Shown in pieces: positions 1 to 4,899 of a stretch of DNA of 7,760 nt. The notes below the pieces were generated by a model. It did no database searches, was not told the origin of the DNA, and saw nothing but the letters and a program-made list of their open reading frames with translations. The translations under genes were made by a program, and so were the position numbers. Location of the stretch: positions 1-7,760 of the forward strand of contig JALWEK010000095.1 in the NCBI GenBank assembly GCA_027014185.1. The letters are read 5' to 3'. This DNA comes from Aquificaceae bacterium. GTDB lineage: Bacteria; Aquificota; Aquificia; Aquificales; Aquificaceae. Every line of letters starts with the position of its first letter. Positions within the stretch are counted from its first letter, which is position 1.

Positions 1-304
1 CTATCACATTCTTCGATCCCGCCCTCTGATGTAGGCCGTCCACGTTCTGGGTTATCAGCCAGAAGTCGGAAAACTTCTTCTCCATCTCTGCGATTATCCT
101 GTGCCCTTCGTTAGGCTCTGCTCTGGCTATCAGTTGTCTCCTCCAGTCGTACCACTCCCACACCAGCCTTGGATCCTTCCTGAATGCCTCCGGGGTTGCG
201 AGCTCCATCGGATCGTACTTGTTCCAGAGACCGTCCTTGCCCCTGAAGGTGGGAATACCGCTCTCCGCAGATATGCCCGCGCCAGTGAGGACCCTTATCT
301 TCAT
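1..304 (-). CDS. cobB: NAD-dependent protein deacylase, sirtuin (Sir2/CobB family), N-terminal part only
   Basis: Sirtuins remove acetyl or other acyl groups from lysines in cytoplasmic proteins, using NAD+ and releasing nicotinamide. The 101 visible residues carry the NAD-binding signature [15 protein letters not shown] (residues 8-22) and the second core motif [12 protein letters not shown] (85-96), whose final His-Gln-Arg-Ala-Gly is typical. A Tyr52-x-x-Arg55 pair (YDWR) lies where class III sirtuins (SIRT5, E. coli CobB) use Tyr and Arg to bind negatively charged acyl groups, so desuccinylase-type activity is plausible. The gene runs off the left edge; the catalytic His, the zinc-binding cysteines and the rest of the Rossmann fold lie outside. 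The ATG at 304 begins just before the NAD motif, normal for short bacterial forms. No Shine-Dalgarno sequence precedes it; an AT-rich block ends a few bases upstream, which may mean a leaderless mRNA. Family assignment is firm; acyl specificity is inference. Confidence 0.95.
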   Translation of the reverse strand, partial: MKIRVLTGAGISAESGIPTFRGKDGLWNKYDPMELATPEAFRKDPRLVWEWYDWRRQLIARAEPNEGHRIIAEMEKKFSDFWLITQNVDGLHQRAGSKNVI

Positions 305-313
305 GGCTATTTA

Positions 314-342
314 AATTTAAAGCTTGACAGACCTCGTATTAA
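314..342 (-). promoter_or_regulatory. candidate promoter of the sirtuin gene, possibly leaderless
   Basis: Read on the minus strand, TTAATA (342-337, 4 of 6 matches to the sigma-70 -35) is followed after 17 bases by TAAATT (319-314, 4 of 6 to the -10). The -10-like box ends nine bases before the ATG at 304, so transcription would begin at or within a few bases of the start codon. The absence of any purine-rich ribosome site upstream agrees with a leaderless transcript. The region is AT-rich and weak matches arise easily, so this is tentative. Confidence 0.35.
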
Positions 343-351
343 CCCTAAATT
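324..351 (+). promoter_or_regulatory. sigma-70-type promoter for slyD
   Basis: A perfect -35 hexamer TTGACA (324-329) is followed by a 16-base spacer and TAAATT (346-351), which matches the -10 consensus at 4 of 6 positions. It lies 31 bases before the slyD start codon, leaving room for a short leader that contains the AAAGGAG ribosome site. It overlaps the candidate divergent promoter of the sirtuin gene, so the two could compete for polymerase or share a regulator. Confidence 0.55.
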
Positions 352-368
352 GAACGAAACCAAACTTT

Positions 369-375
369 AAAGGAG
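369..375 (+). promoter_or_regulatory. ribosome binding site of slyD
   Basis: AAAGGAG lies seven bases before the ATG at 383 and fixes that start. It contrasts with the sirtuin, DJ-1 and coiled-coil genes, which have no visible Shine-Dalgarno sequence. Confidence 0.75.
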
Positions 376-382
376 TTTTAGC

Positions 383-877
383 ATGTCACAATCAGTCGAG
401 AAGAACACCGTCGTCTCCTTCCATTACACACTGAAGGATAAGGAGACTGGAAGCGTAATCGAGTCGAGCAGAGAGGGCGGGCAGCCCGTAACGTTCCTCG
501 TAGGAGCCGGAGAGATAATCCCGGGCCTTGAAAGTAGGATGATAGGGATGACCTCGGGAGAGGTAAGGGAGATCGAGGTTCCGGCGGAGGAGGCCTACGG
601 TCCCAGAAACCCAGAGCTCATCCAGAAGGCTCCGAGGGAATACTTCCAGAACGTTCCTCTAGAGAAAGGTCTTCCGCTCCAGGCCCAGACACCCGAGGGA
701 AGGGTTATAAACATGGTGGTGGTTGATTTCGACGAGCAGACGGTAACTGTGGATATGAACCATCCCCTTGCGGGTAAGGACCTGCTGTTTGAGGTTGAGA
801 TACTAGACGTTAGGGAAGCTACCCCTGACGAGATACTCCACAGGCACGCCCACGGTCCTGGAGGAGCTCAACACTAA
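383..877 (+). CDS. slyD: FKBP-type peptidyl-prolyl cis-trans isomerase, SlyD-like
   Basis: This 164-residue cytoplasmic protein should catalyse prolyl isomerization and act as a folding chaperone. The FKBP fold is split as in SlyD: residues 1-73 contain VSFHYTLKD, GAGEIIPGLE (41-50) and AYG (71-73), then an insert-in-flap chaperone domain spans about 74-122, and the fold closes with DMNHPLAGKDLLFEVE (124-139). E. coli SlyD has a long metal-binding tail; here the tail is short but keeps a His-x-His group (HRHAH, 153-157) and a final His, so some Ni or Zn binding is possible. It has its own promoter and ribosome site. Its stop codon overlaps the stop of the convergent zinc-permease gene by four bases, and a hairpin surrounds the junction. 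The family is certain; a role in metal handling is inferred from the family and from the neighbouring transporter. Confidence 0.95.
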   Translation: MSQSVEKNTVVSFHYTLKDKETGSVIESSREGGQPVTFLVGAGEIIPGLESRMIGMTSGEVREIEVPAEEAYGPRNPELIQKAPREYFQNVPLEKGLPLQAQTPEGRVINMVVVDFDEQTVTVDMNHPLAGKDLLFEVEILDVREATPDEILHRHAHGPGGAQH

Positions 878-894
878 GAGCTCAGGACCTTCTT
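854..894 (+). terminator. hairpin at the convergent gene ends, probable terminator for slyD
   Basis: GGTCCT (854-859) pairs with AGGACC (884-889), and GAGCTC (864-869) pairs with GAGCTC (878-883). This makes a 12-base-pair stem with a four-base bulge (GGAG, 860-863) on the left side and an eight-base loop, AACACTAA (870-877). On the plus strand it is followed by TTCTT (890-894), a short and imperfect U-tract, so it could end slyD transcription. On the minus strand no T-run follows, so for the znu operon it may act as a 3'-end stabilizer or pause rather than an intrinsic terminator. The stop codons of both genes lie in the loop, and the arms are coding sequence of one gene each. Confidence 0.6.
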
Positions 895-1674
895 AAGAAA
901 GGCGGCTCCGAATACAGCAATCATTCCCCCGACTATGGCTCCGCTCGGGGGGAGGTCGTAATAAAAAGCGAGGGCTATACCGAGGATAACCGAGAAGGCC
1001 GAAACCAAGGCTGAGATTACCACGGCACTTCTAAAGGAGCTTGCTATAAGCAGTGCTGTTAATGCAGGTACAACTATCATAGAGGAAGCGAGTATTATCC
1101 CCACGGCCTTTATCGAGAGGACTATCACCAGGGAGGCCACCGAGACGAGCATGTGGTTCATCAACCCTATCTTCACGTCCCTCAGCTTAGCTATCTCTTC
1201 ACTGAAAGTAAGCAGGACCAGTTTCCTGTAGAAGATGGCGAAGAAAAGTAAGACCAAGAAGAAGGATATCGACACCAGTATAAGCTCGGATCTCGTTACC
1301 ATGAGTATGTTGCCGAAGAGACAGCCGAAGAGGTATTCGCTGAACCCCTTAGCTACCCCGAGCACGAGAACCGCCAGTGCCACCCCTCCCGAGAAGACGA
1401 GGGCTATCGCTGCATCTCCCGGTACCCTCCGGTTAGAGGTTATCAGCTGGACGATGTTCCCCACCAGCAGGGTAAACAGGGCCGTTAATATAAACGGATC
1501 TACTCCAAGGAGCATGCTTATCGCTATGCCGCCGAAAGCCGCGTGGGATAGGCCAGCCCCCAGGAAGGCCATCCTTCTGAGTATGAGAAAGACTCCTGCG
1601 ATCGCCGAGGCCACGCCCACCATAAGACCTGTAAGGATCCCCCTCTGGACAAAGTCGTAGCTAAGGAGCTCCAT
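874..1674 (-). CDS. znuB: zinc/manganese-type ABC transporter permease (ZnuB-like, ABC-3 family)
   Basis: This is the membrane channel of a high-affinity metal importer. The 266 residues are almost entirely hydrophobic, with about eight or nine membrane segments. Family hallmarks are GLSHAAFGGIA (41-51), the DAAIALVFSGGVALAV region (87-102), FSEYLFG (111-117), KAVGIILASSMIVVPALTA (189-207) and DLPPSGAIVGG (240-250). Length is normal for ZnuB/MntB/TroC-type permeases. The ATG at 1674 lies inside the end of the ATPase gene, a 14-base overlap, and has a GGGAGGAG ribosome site within that gene about eight to ten bases upstream, so translation is probably coupled. It is the last gene of its operon and overlaps slyD by four bases tail to tail. 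Zinc rather than manganese is inferred from the partner binding protein; the permease alone does not settle it. Confidence 0.93.
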   Translation of the reverse strand: MELLSYDFVQRGILTGLMVGVASAIAGVFLILRRMAFLGAGLSHAAFGGIAISMLLGVDPFILTALFTLLVGNIVQLITSNRRVPGDAAIALVFSGGVALAVLVLGVAKGFSEYLFGCLFGNILMVTRSELILVSISFFLVLLFFAIFYRKLVLLTFSEEIAKLRDVKIGLMNHMLVSVASLVIVLSIKAVGIILASSMIVVPALTALLIASSFRSAVVISALVSAFSVILGIALAFYYDLPPSGAIVGGMIAVFGAAFLKKVLSS

Positions 1675-2359
1675 CCTTCAAACTCCTCCCTATACCGAAT
1701 ATGTCCTCTATGGGTTCAACGGCCCCTTCCGGATCACCGAAGTAGCACACGTACCTGTTGAGGCATACGACCCTGTCCACGTTCTTCATAACCATACCTA
1801 TATCGTGTGAGATCATAACTACGGTCTTGCCCTCGTTGGCAGAGAGGTCCCTCAGGATCTCTGTTATGTGCATCTGGGAGTGAAGGTCGAGTCCTGCGGT
1901 AGGCTCATCTAAGAGTAGGAGCTCAGGATCCGAGGCTAGGGCCATCCCGAGGAGAACGAGCTGTTGCTGGCCTCCGGAGAGCTTCAGAAACTGTCTGTTC
2001 ATGAAGAGGTCTATGTGAAGGTAAGAGGCAATCTCCCTGATCCTCTCTTCTGTGGTCACCGATCCGAGGAGCTCCTCCACCGTAGCCGGGAAGTTTTGCT
2101 CCACACCGAGCCTCTGGGGAACGTAGCCTATCCTATGCCACTCCTTGAAATACCTTATCTCCTTACCGAACAGTCTGACCTTACCCGCCGTGGGCTTTAA
2201 AAAGCCCAGTATTATCTTGAAGAGGGTCGTCTTTCCCGCTCCGTTGGGACCCACTATGCCGACGAACTCACCCTTACCTATCTTGAGGTTCACACCCTCC
2301 AGGACGTTGACCTTACCGTCGTAGGAGAAGTAAAGGTCTTCTATCTCTATCACATACAT
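1661..2359 (-). CDS. znuC: zinc/manganese-type ABC transporter ATPase (ZnuC-like)
   Basis: The 232-residue cytoplasmic subunit hydrolyses ATP to drive metal import through the adjacent permease. All nucleotide-binding motifs are intact and in order: Walker A GPNGAGKTT (37-45), Q-loop VPQR with Gln82, signature LSGGQ (127-131), Walker B LLLLDEP (147-153, Asp151 and Glu152), D-loop GLD (156-158) and switch His185 in ISHD. The length and the segment around Tyr79-Val80-Pro81-Gln82 resemble ZnuC/MntA/TroB-type ATPases. The ATG at 2359 overlaps the end of the binding-protein gene by 10 bases, and its own end overlaps the permease start by 14 bases. An alternative in the broader family is a manganese or iron importer; the operon composition makes a metal substrate secure. 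Confidence 0.94.
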   Translation of the reverse strand: MYVIEIEDLYFSYDGKVNVLEGVNLKIGKGEFVGIVGPNGAGKTTLFKIILGFLKPTAGKVRLFGKEIRYFKEWHRIGYVPQRLGVEQNFPATVEELLGSVTTEERIREIASYLHIDLFMNRQFLKLSGGQQQLVLLGMALASDPELLLLDEPTAGLDLHSQMHITEILRDLSANEGKTVVMISHDIGMVMKNVDRVVCLNRYVCYFGDPEGAVEPIEDIFGIGRSLKDGAP

Positions 2360-3186
2360 CTAAGGGCTTCCCTCAGAACGGAGAGGTTGTACTCCATTAT
2401 GCTGAAGTAATCCGCCTTCCCATCCATAGGGATTATCTTCACGTTTATCTCGTAAGTCTTTATTCCGTACTCGCTCCTCAGGATATTGGCTATCTTCGAG
2501 GGCTGTCCGTAGATCGTAAGGACGAAGTCAAGTCCCCTACCTTCTATCTCCTTTACGAACCTGAGCATCTCCTTGGGAGATATCCCTCCGTGGACGTGTC
2601 CTCCGGACAGGTAAACCTGCTCAAGTCCGTAGTCTCTGGCAAGGTAGCCCAGGGCAGGATGAACCACGGGAAGGACCCTCACCCTACATCGGGCGAGGGT
2701 AGAGGAGTAGAGCCTGTCCAGATCCTCGAGCTTCTCTAAAACCTCCCGTAGGTTTCTCCTTAAGGTTTCCTTCCCTTCCAGATCTACGCTTACAAACCCC
2801 TCGTAGGCCTTCTTCGCTACGCTAACCATCCTTTTCGGGGATAGCCAGATATGAGGGTCCACGCCGATACCTCCCATCCTGATGAGCTCCATACCTTCTG
2901 AAAGCCTGACCACCTTCCCTTTGGAGATCTCCTCGATCTTTCGTTCCCATCCGCCGAGGGGCACCCCGCTTACGAAAACTATCTCGGCCTTGGACACCTT
3001 GAGTATATCGCTGACAGAGAGCTCGTAGTGATGGTAATCGGCCTTCGGGGGTATCAGGACCTCCGTATCGAACCTGGACCCTCCTATATGCTTGACCACA
3101 TCGTAGAAGGGATAAACGCTCACCAGGGCGAGATCCTTAGAGTACGACAGGGAAAGGAGAAGGAGGATCGGGATAAGGGGGATCAC
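2350..3186 (-). CDS. znuA: metal ABC transporter substrate-binding protein (ZnuA-like, cluster A-I)
   Basis: The periplasmic receptor captures the metal ion and delivers it to the ABC-3 permease. Of 278 residues, about 1-17 are a short hydrophobic export segment (IPLIPILLLLSLSYS) without a lipobox Cys and, unusually, without any Lys or Arg before the core. The likely ligands are His53 in HHYEL, His112 in DPHIW and His176 in HPALGYLARDYGL; the third is His, as in ZnuA, where Mn-type PsaA has Glu. Asp255 is a candidate fourth ligand. The His-rich charged loop of E. coli ZnuA is absent, but a His-x-His pair (GGHVHGG, His197 and His199) sits just before the conserved SPKEM. The start is GTG at 3186, overlapping the DJ-1 stop as GTGA; no better in-frame start was found upstream. 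Zinc preference is inference from the third His. Confidence 0.9.
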   Translation of the reverse strand: MIPLIPILLLLSLSYSKDLALVSVYPFYDVVKHIGGSRFDTEVLIPPKADYHHYELSVSDILKVSKAEIVFVSGVPLGGWERKIEEISKGKVVRLSEGMELIRMGGIGVDPHIWLSPKRMVSVAKKAYEGFVSVDLEGKETLRRNLREVLEKLEDLDRLYSSTLARCRVRVLPVVHPALGYLARDYGLEQVYLSGGHVHGGISPKEMLRFVKEIEGRGLDFVLTIYGQPSKIANILRSEYGIKTYEINVKIIPMDGKADYFSIMEYNLSVLREALRCM

Positions 3187-3707
3187 TTCCTGACCTCTTC
3201 CCCTTTGGAGAGTTTGGAGATCACGACCTTGATCATCTGAAGCATGGACTGGGGATCTGTTGCAGTGATGAGGTTCTTGTCCGCCTCCACCGGTTCTCCC
3301 GTGTAAAGGGCGCCGGCATTTTCGAGGTCGTCCTTTATGGCGAAGAACCCTGTCACCCTCCTTCCCTCAACTATCTTTGCCGATATAAGTACCCAAGGCC
3401 CGTGGCAGACTGCACAGACGAGCTTCCCCTCCTCGTAATGCCTTCTCACGAGGGATAGAACCTCTGTGTATCTTCTGAGCTTGTCCGGGGCGTACCCTCC
3501 AGGTATGAAGACGCAGTCGAAGGTATCGTGAACAACCTCCTTCAGGGGCACATCCGGCCTGAAGGTCATACCCCTCTTACCCCTGTACTCCCCCTGCTTA
3601 GGGGCAGCGGAGATAACGTCGAAACCTTCCTCCTTGAACCTCAGGTAGGGGTATATGAACTCTACGTCCTCCACCAGCTCCTCTAAGAGTATTAAAATCC
3701 TTTTCAT
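3183..3707 (-). CDS. DJ-1/PfpI family protein (putative deglycase, chaperone or peptidase)
   Basis: This is a single-domain class I glutamine-amidotransferase-like protein of 174 residues. It has the nucleophile-elbow motif AVCHGPW (99-105) with Cys101 and adjacent His102, and the acidic partner in EDVE (13-16, Glu13 aligning with PfpI Glu12). PfpI-type blocks FIPGGYAPDKLRRY (67-80) and IKDDLENAGALY (124-135) follow, so the catalytic pair is complete. Relatives have been described as intracellular peptidases, protein deglycases and stress chaperones; the exact reaction cannot be chosen from sequence. The ATG at 3707 begins directly at the canonical first strand (KRILILLEE). The frame stays open for 65 more codons upstream, but those residues have no DJ-1 counterpart and overlap the divergent gene. 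No Shine-Dalgarno sequence precedes it. It is the first gene of the metal-transport operon, its stop overlapping the next start by four bases. Confidence 0.88.
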   Translation of the reverse strand: MKRILILLEELVEDVEFIYPYLRFKEEGFDVISAAPKQGEYRGKRGMTFRPDVPLKEVVHDTFDCVFIPGGYAPDKLRRYTEVLSLVRRHYEEGKLVCAVCHGPWVLISAKIVEGRRVTGFFAIKDDLENAGALYTGEPVEADKNLITATDPQSMLQMIKVVISKLSKGEEVRK

Positions 3708-3725
3708 GGGTTTAAATTTTACTTC
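3708..3725. promoter_or_regulatory. compact bidirectional promoter core with symmetric -10-like element
   Basis: Only 18 bases lie between the divergent ATGs. They contain TTTAAATTTTA (3711-3721), nearly identical on both strands. Read leftward, TAAAAT (3721-3716) ends eight bases before the DJ-1 ATG; read rightward, TAAATT (3713-3718) ends seven bases before the coiled-coil gene ATG. Both distances are what a leaderless transcript needs, and neither gene has a visible ribosome site. Any -35 contacts would fall inside the opposite gene and are weak. Promoter function is inference from position and composition. Confidence 0.45.
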
Positions 3726-4868
3726 ATGCGGGAAGCCTTGACCCTCCTTTTTCTTATAATCTCCTACAACTTCCTCCTGTGGTACATAACTAAGTTCGAC
3801 CTCTCCCCTGTCCCCCTCTTTCCGGAGAACCCGTACCACGTGGTCCTGGTCTTTGCCTACAACTCTGTTCTCTACATAAGCTGGCTCTTTGGGGAGAGGC
3901 ACAGGGCCGTTCAGTGGATAGGATACCTCTTCTTCTTCCAGATAGTAGCCCTGAGCGTTTACTTTGAGGACCTTACCATAGTTGTTAGGGATCTACCGCC
4001 AGTGATATTCACCTTCGCCCTCGTTGTCCTGTTCGAGTCTCCGACTGAGAGGGAGATAAAGAGCATAGAGAAGGAGAGGGAAGAGCTCCTAGCGGAGATA
4101 GACAGGGTCAGGAGAGAGAGGGAAAGGGTCGAGGTACACCTGAGGATGCTGAAAAGCGAGATAGAGAAGCTCGAGAAGGAGAGGGAGGATAGAAAGGAAG
4201 AGGTTCCCAAAGAGCTCGAGGATAGGCTCAGAAAGCTCCAGGACGAGCTAAAGGAGTACAAGGAAAAGGAGAGCAGGCTGCTGGAGACCAACAGAAAACT
4301 GTTCCAGCTGCTCGAGATGGTTAAGGAGGATGCCGAGCCTGTGGGAAGCAAGGGCGAGCTCTCAAGCTTGAGAAGGGAGAGGAAGAGGCTCGTGAAGGAG
4401 ATTATAGGACTACAGGAGCTCGTGGACGTTTACGCGGACGAGAACGAGAGGCTGAAGGAGGAGAACGAAAACCTCAGGAGAAAGCTGGAGGAGCTGAACA
4501 TAGAGCTCGGGAAGATGGAGATCGAGATGAGATCGAAGGGAAAGGATATAAAAGAAGCCTACCGGGAGATCTTGGAGGAGCTGCTCGATCTTAAATTCAC
4601 AGACAGGGCCGTGGAAGAGTTTACAAAGCTCCCTGCCCAGAAAAAGAAGCTCTTTCTCAAGGAGCTTATTAGGTTTTCCCAGAGGGAGGGTCAGGAGAAC
4701 GTAGAACCCCTGGCGACAGTTCCAAACATATACAAACTCCGTTTCTCTGGCGGGAGGGTTTATCTCAGAAGACGGAACGGTTCCTGGGAGGTTGTGGGTC
4801 TCCTCGGCTCTGAGGACGATAAGGAGAAGGAGCGCTACATAAAGAACGTTTTGAGTAAAATAGATTAA
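3726..4868 (+). CDS. membrane-anchored coiled-coil protein with C-terminal RelE/ParE-like domain
   Basis: I do not recognise the full-length protein. Its 380 residues form three parts. Residues 1-103 hold four hydrophobic segments (about 4-21, 38-55, 63-80, 91-103). The Arg/His-rich loop GERHR (56-60) suggests that both ends face the cytoplasm. Residues 108-285 are a long charged coiled coil rich in Glu, Lys and Arg, with one break near 202-212 (DAEPVGSKGEL). Residues 288-378 resemble a RelE/ParE toxin fold: FTDRAVEEFTKLP, then a helix, NIYKLRFSGGRVYLRRR, EVVGLLG and a final helix with Tyr371. Against E. coli RelE by eye, Lys337, Arg339, Arg344 and Tyr371 fall near Lys52, Lys54, Arg61 and Tyr87, but the Arg81 position seems replaced by acidic residues. 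No antitoxin gene is adjacent. It heads the rightward gene set, 31 bases before the eRF1-like gene. The membrane and coiled-coil parts are clear; the RelE fold is likely, mRNA cleavage unproven. Confidence 0.8.
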   Translation: MREALTLLFLIISYNFLLWYITKFDLSPVPLFPENPYHVVLVFAYNSVLYISWLFGERHRAVQWIGYLFFFQIVALSVYFEDLTIVVRDLPPVIFTFALVVLFESPTEREIKSIEKEREELLAEIDRVRRERERVEVHLRMLKSEIEKLEKEREDRKEEVPKELEDRLRKLQDELKEYKEKESRLLETNRKLFQLLEMVKEDAEPVGSKGELSSLRRERKRLVKEIIGLQELVDVYADENERLKEENENLRRKLEELNIELGKMEIEMRSKGKDIKEAYREILEELLDLKFTDRAVEEFTKLPAQKKKLFLKELIRFSQREGQENVEPLATVPNIYKLRFSGGRVYLRRRNGSWEVVGLLGSEDDKEKERYIKNVLSKID

Positions 4869-4887
4869 ACGACACAAGCGAACTCAC

Positions 4888-4894
4888 AGGAGGA
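4888..4894 (+). promoter_or_regulatory. ribosome binding site deciding the eRF1-like start
   Basis: AGGAGGA, a near-perfect Shine-Dalgarno sequence, lies six bases (from the last G of AGGAGG) before the ATG at 4900, but only three before an in-frame TTG at 4897. The spacing favours the ATG. Confidence 0.75.
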
Positions 4895-4899
4895 AGTTG

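Noticed and set aside
101..370. Plus-strand open frame opposite the sirtuin gene
   Set aside because: It lies largely antisense to a clear sirtuin with both core motifs, and its translation shows no recognisable family.
1235..1660. Plus-strand open frame of 141 codons opposite the permease gene
   Set aside because: It is the mirror of the znuB-like coding sequence; its Ser/Thr/Pro-rich translation is typical of antisense reading.
3708..3902. 65-codon N-terminal extension of the DJ-1 protein
   Set aside because: DJ-1/PfpI proteins begin at the KRILILLEE strand, the extra residues match nothing in the family, and they overlap the well-supported divergent membrane gene.
3959..4351. Minus-strand Ser/Leu-rich open frame
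   Set aside because: It is the antisense of the Glu/Lys/Arg-rich coiled coil, which automatically yields Ser/Leu repeats.
4050..4540. Repetitive GAG/AAG/AGG-rich stretch that looks like a DNA repeat
   Set aside because: It is explained by coiled-coil codons; no fixed repeat unit could be seen.
4410..4877. Minus-strand 155-codon open frame opposite the RelE-like domain, considered as a hidden antitoxin
   Set aside because: It has no antitoxin-like features and no ribosome site, and it lies fully antisense to a well-supported domain.
4897..4899. In-frame TTG start for the eRF1-like gene
   Set aside because: It is only three bases from the Shine-Dalgarno sequence; the ATG at 4900 is correctly spaced.
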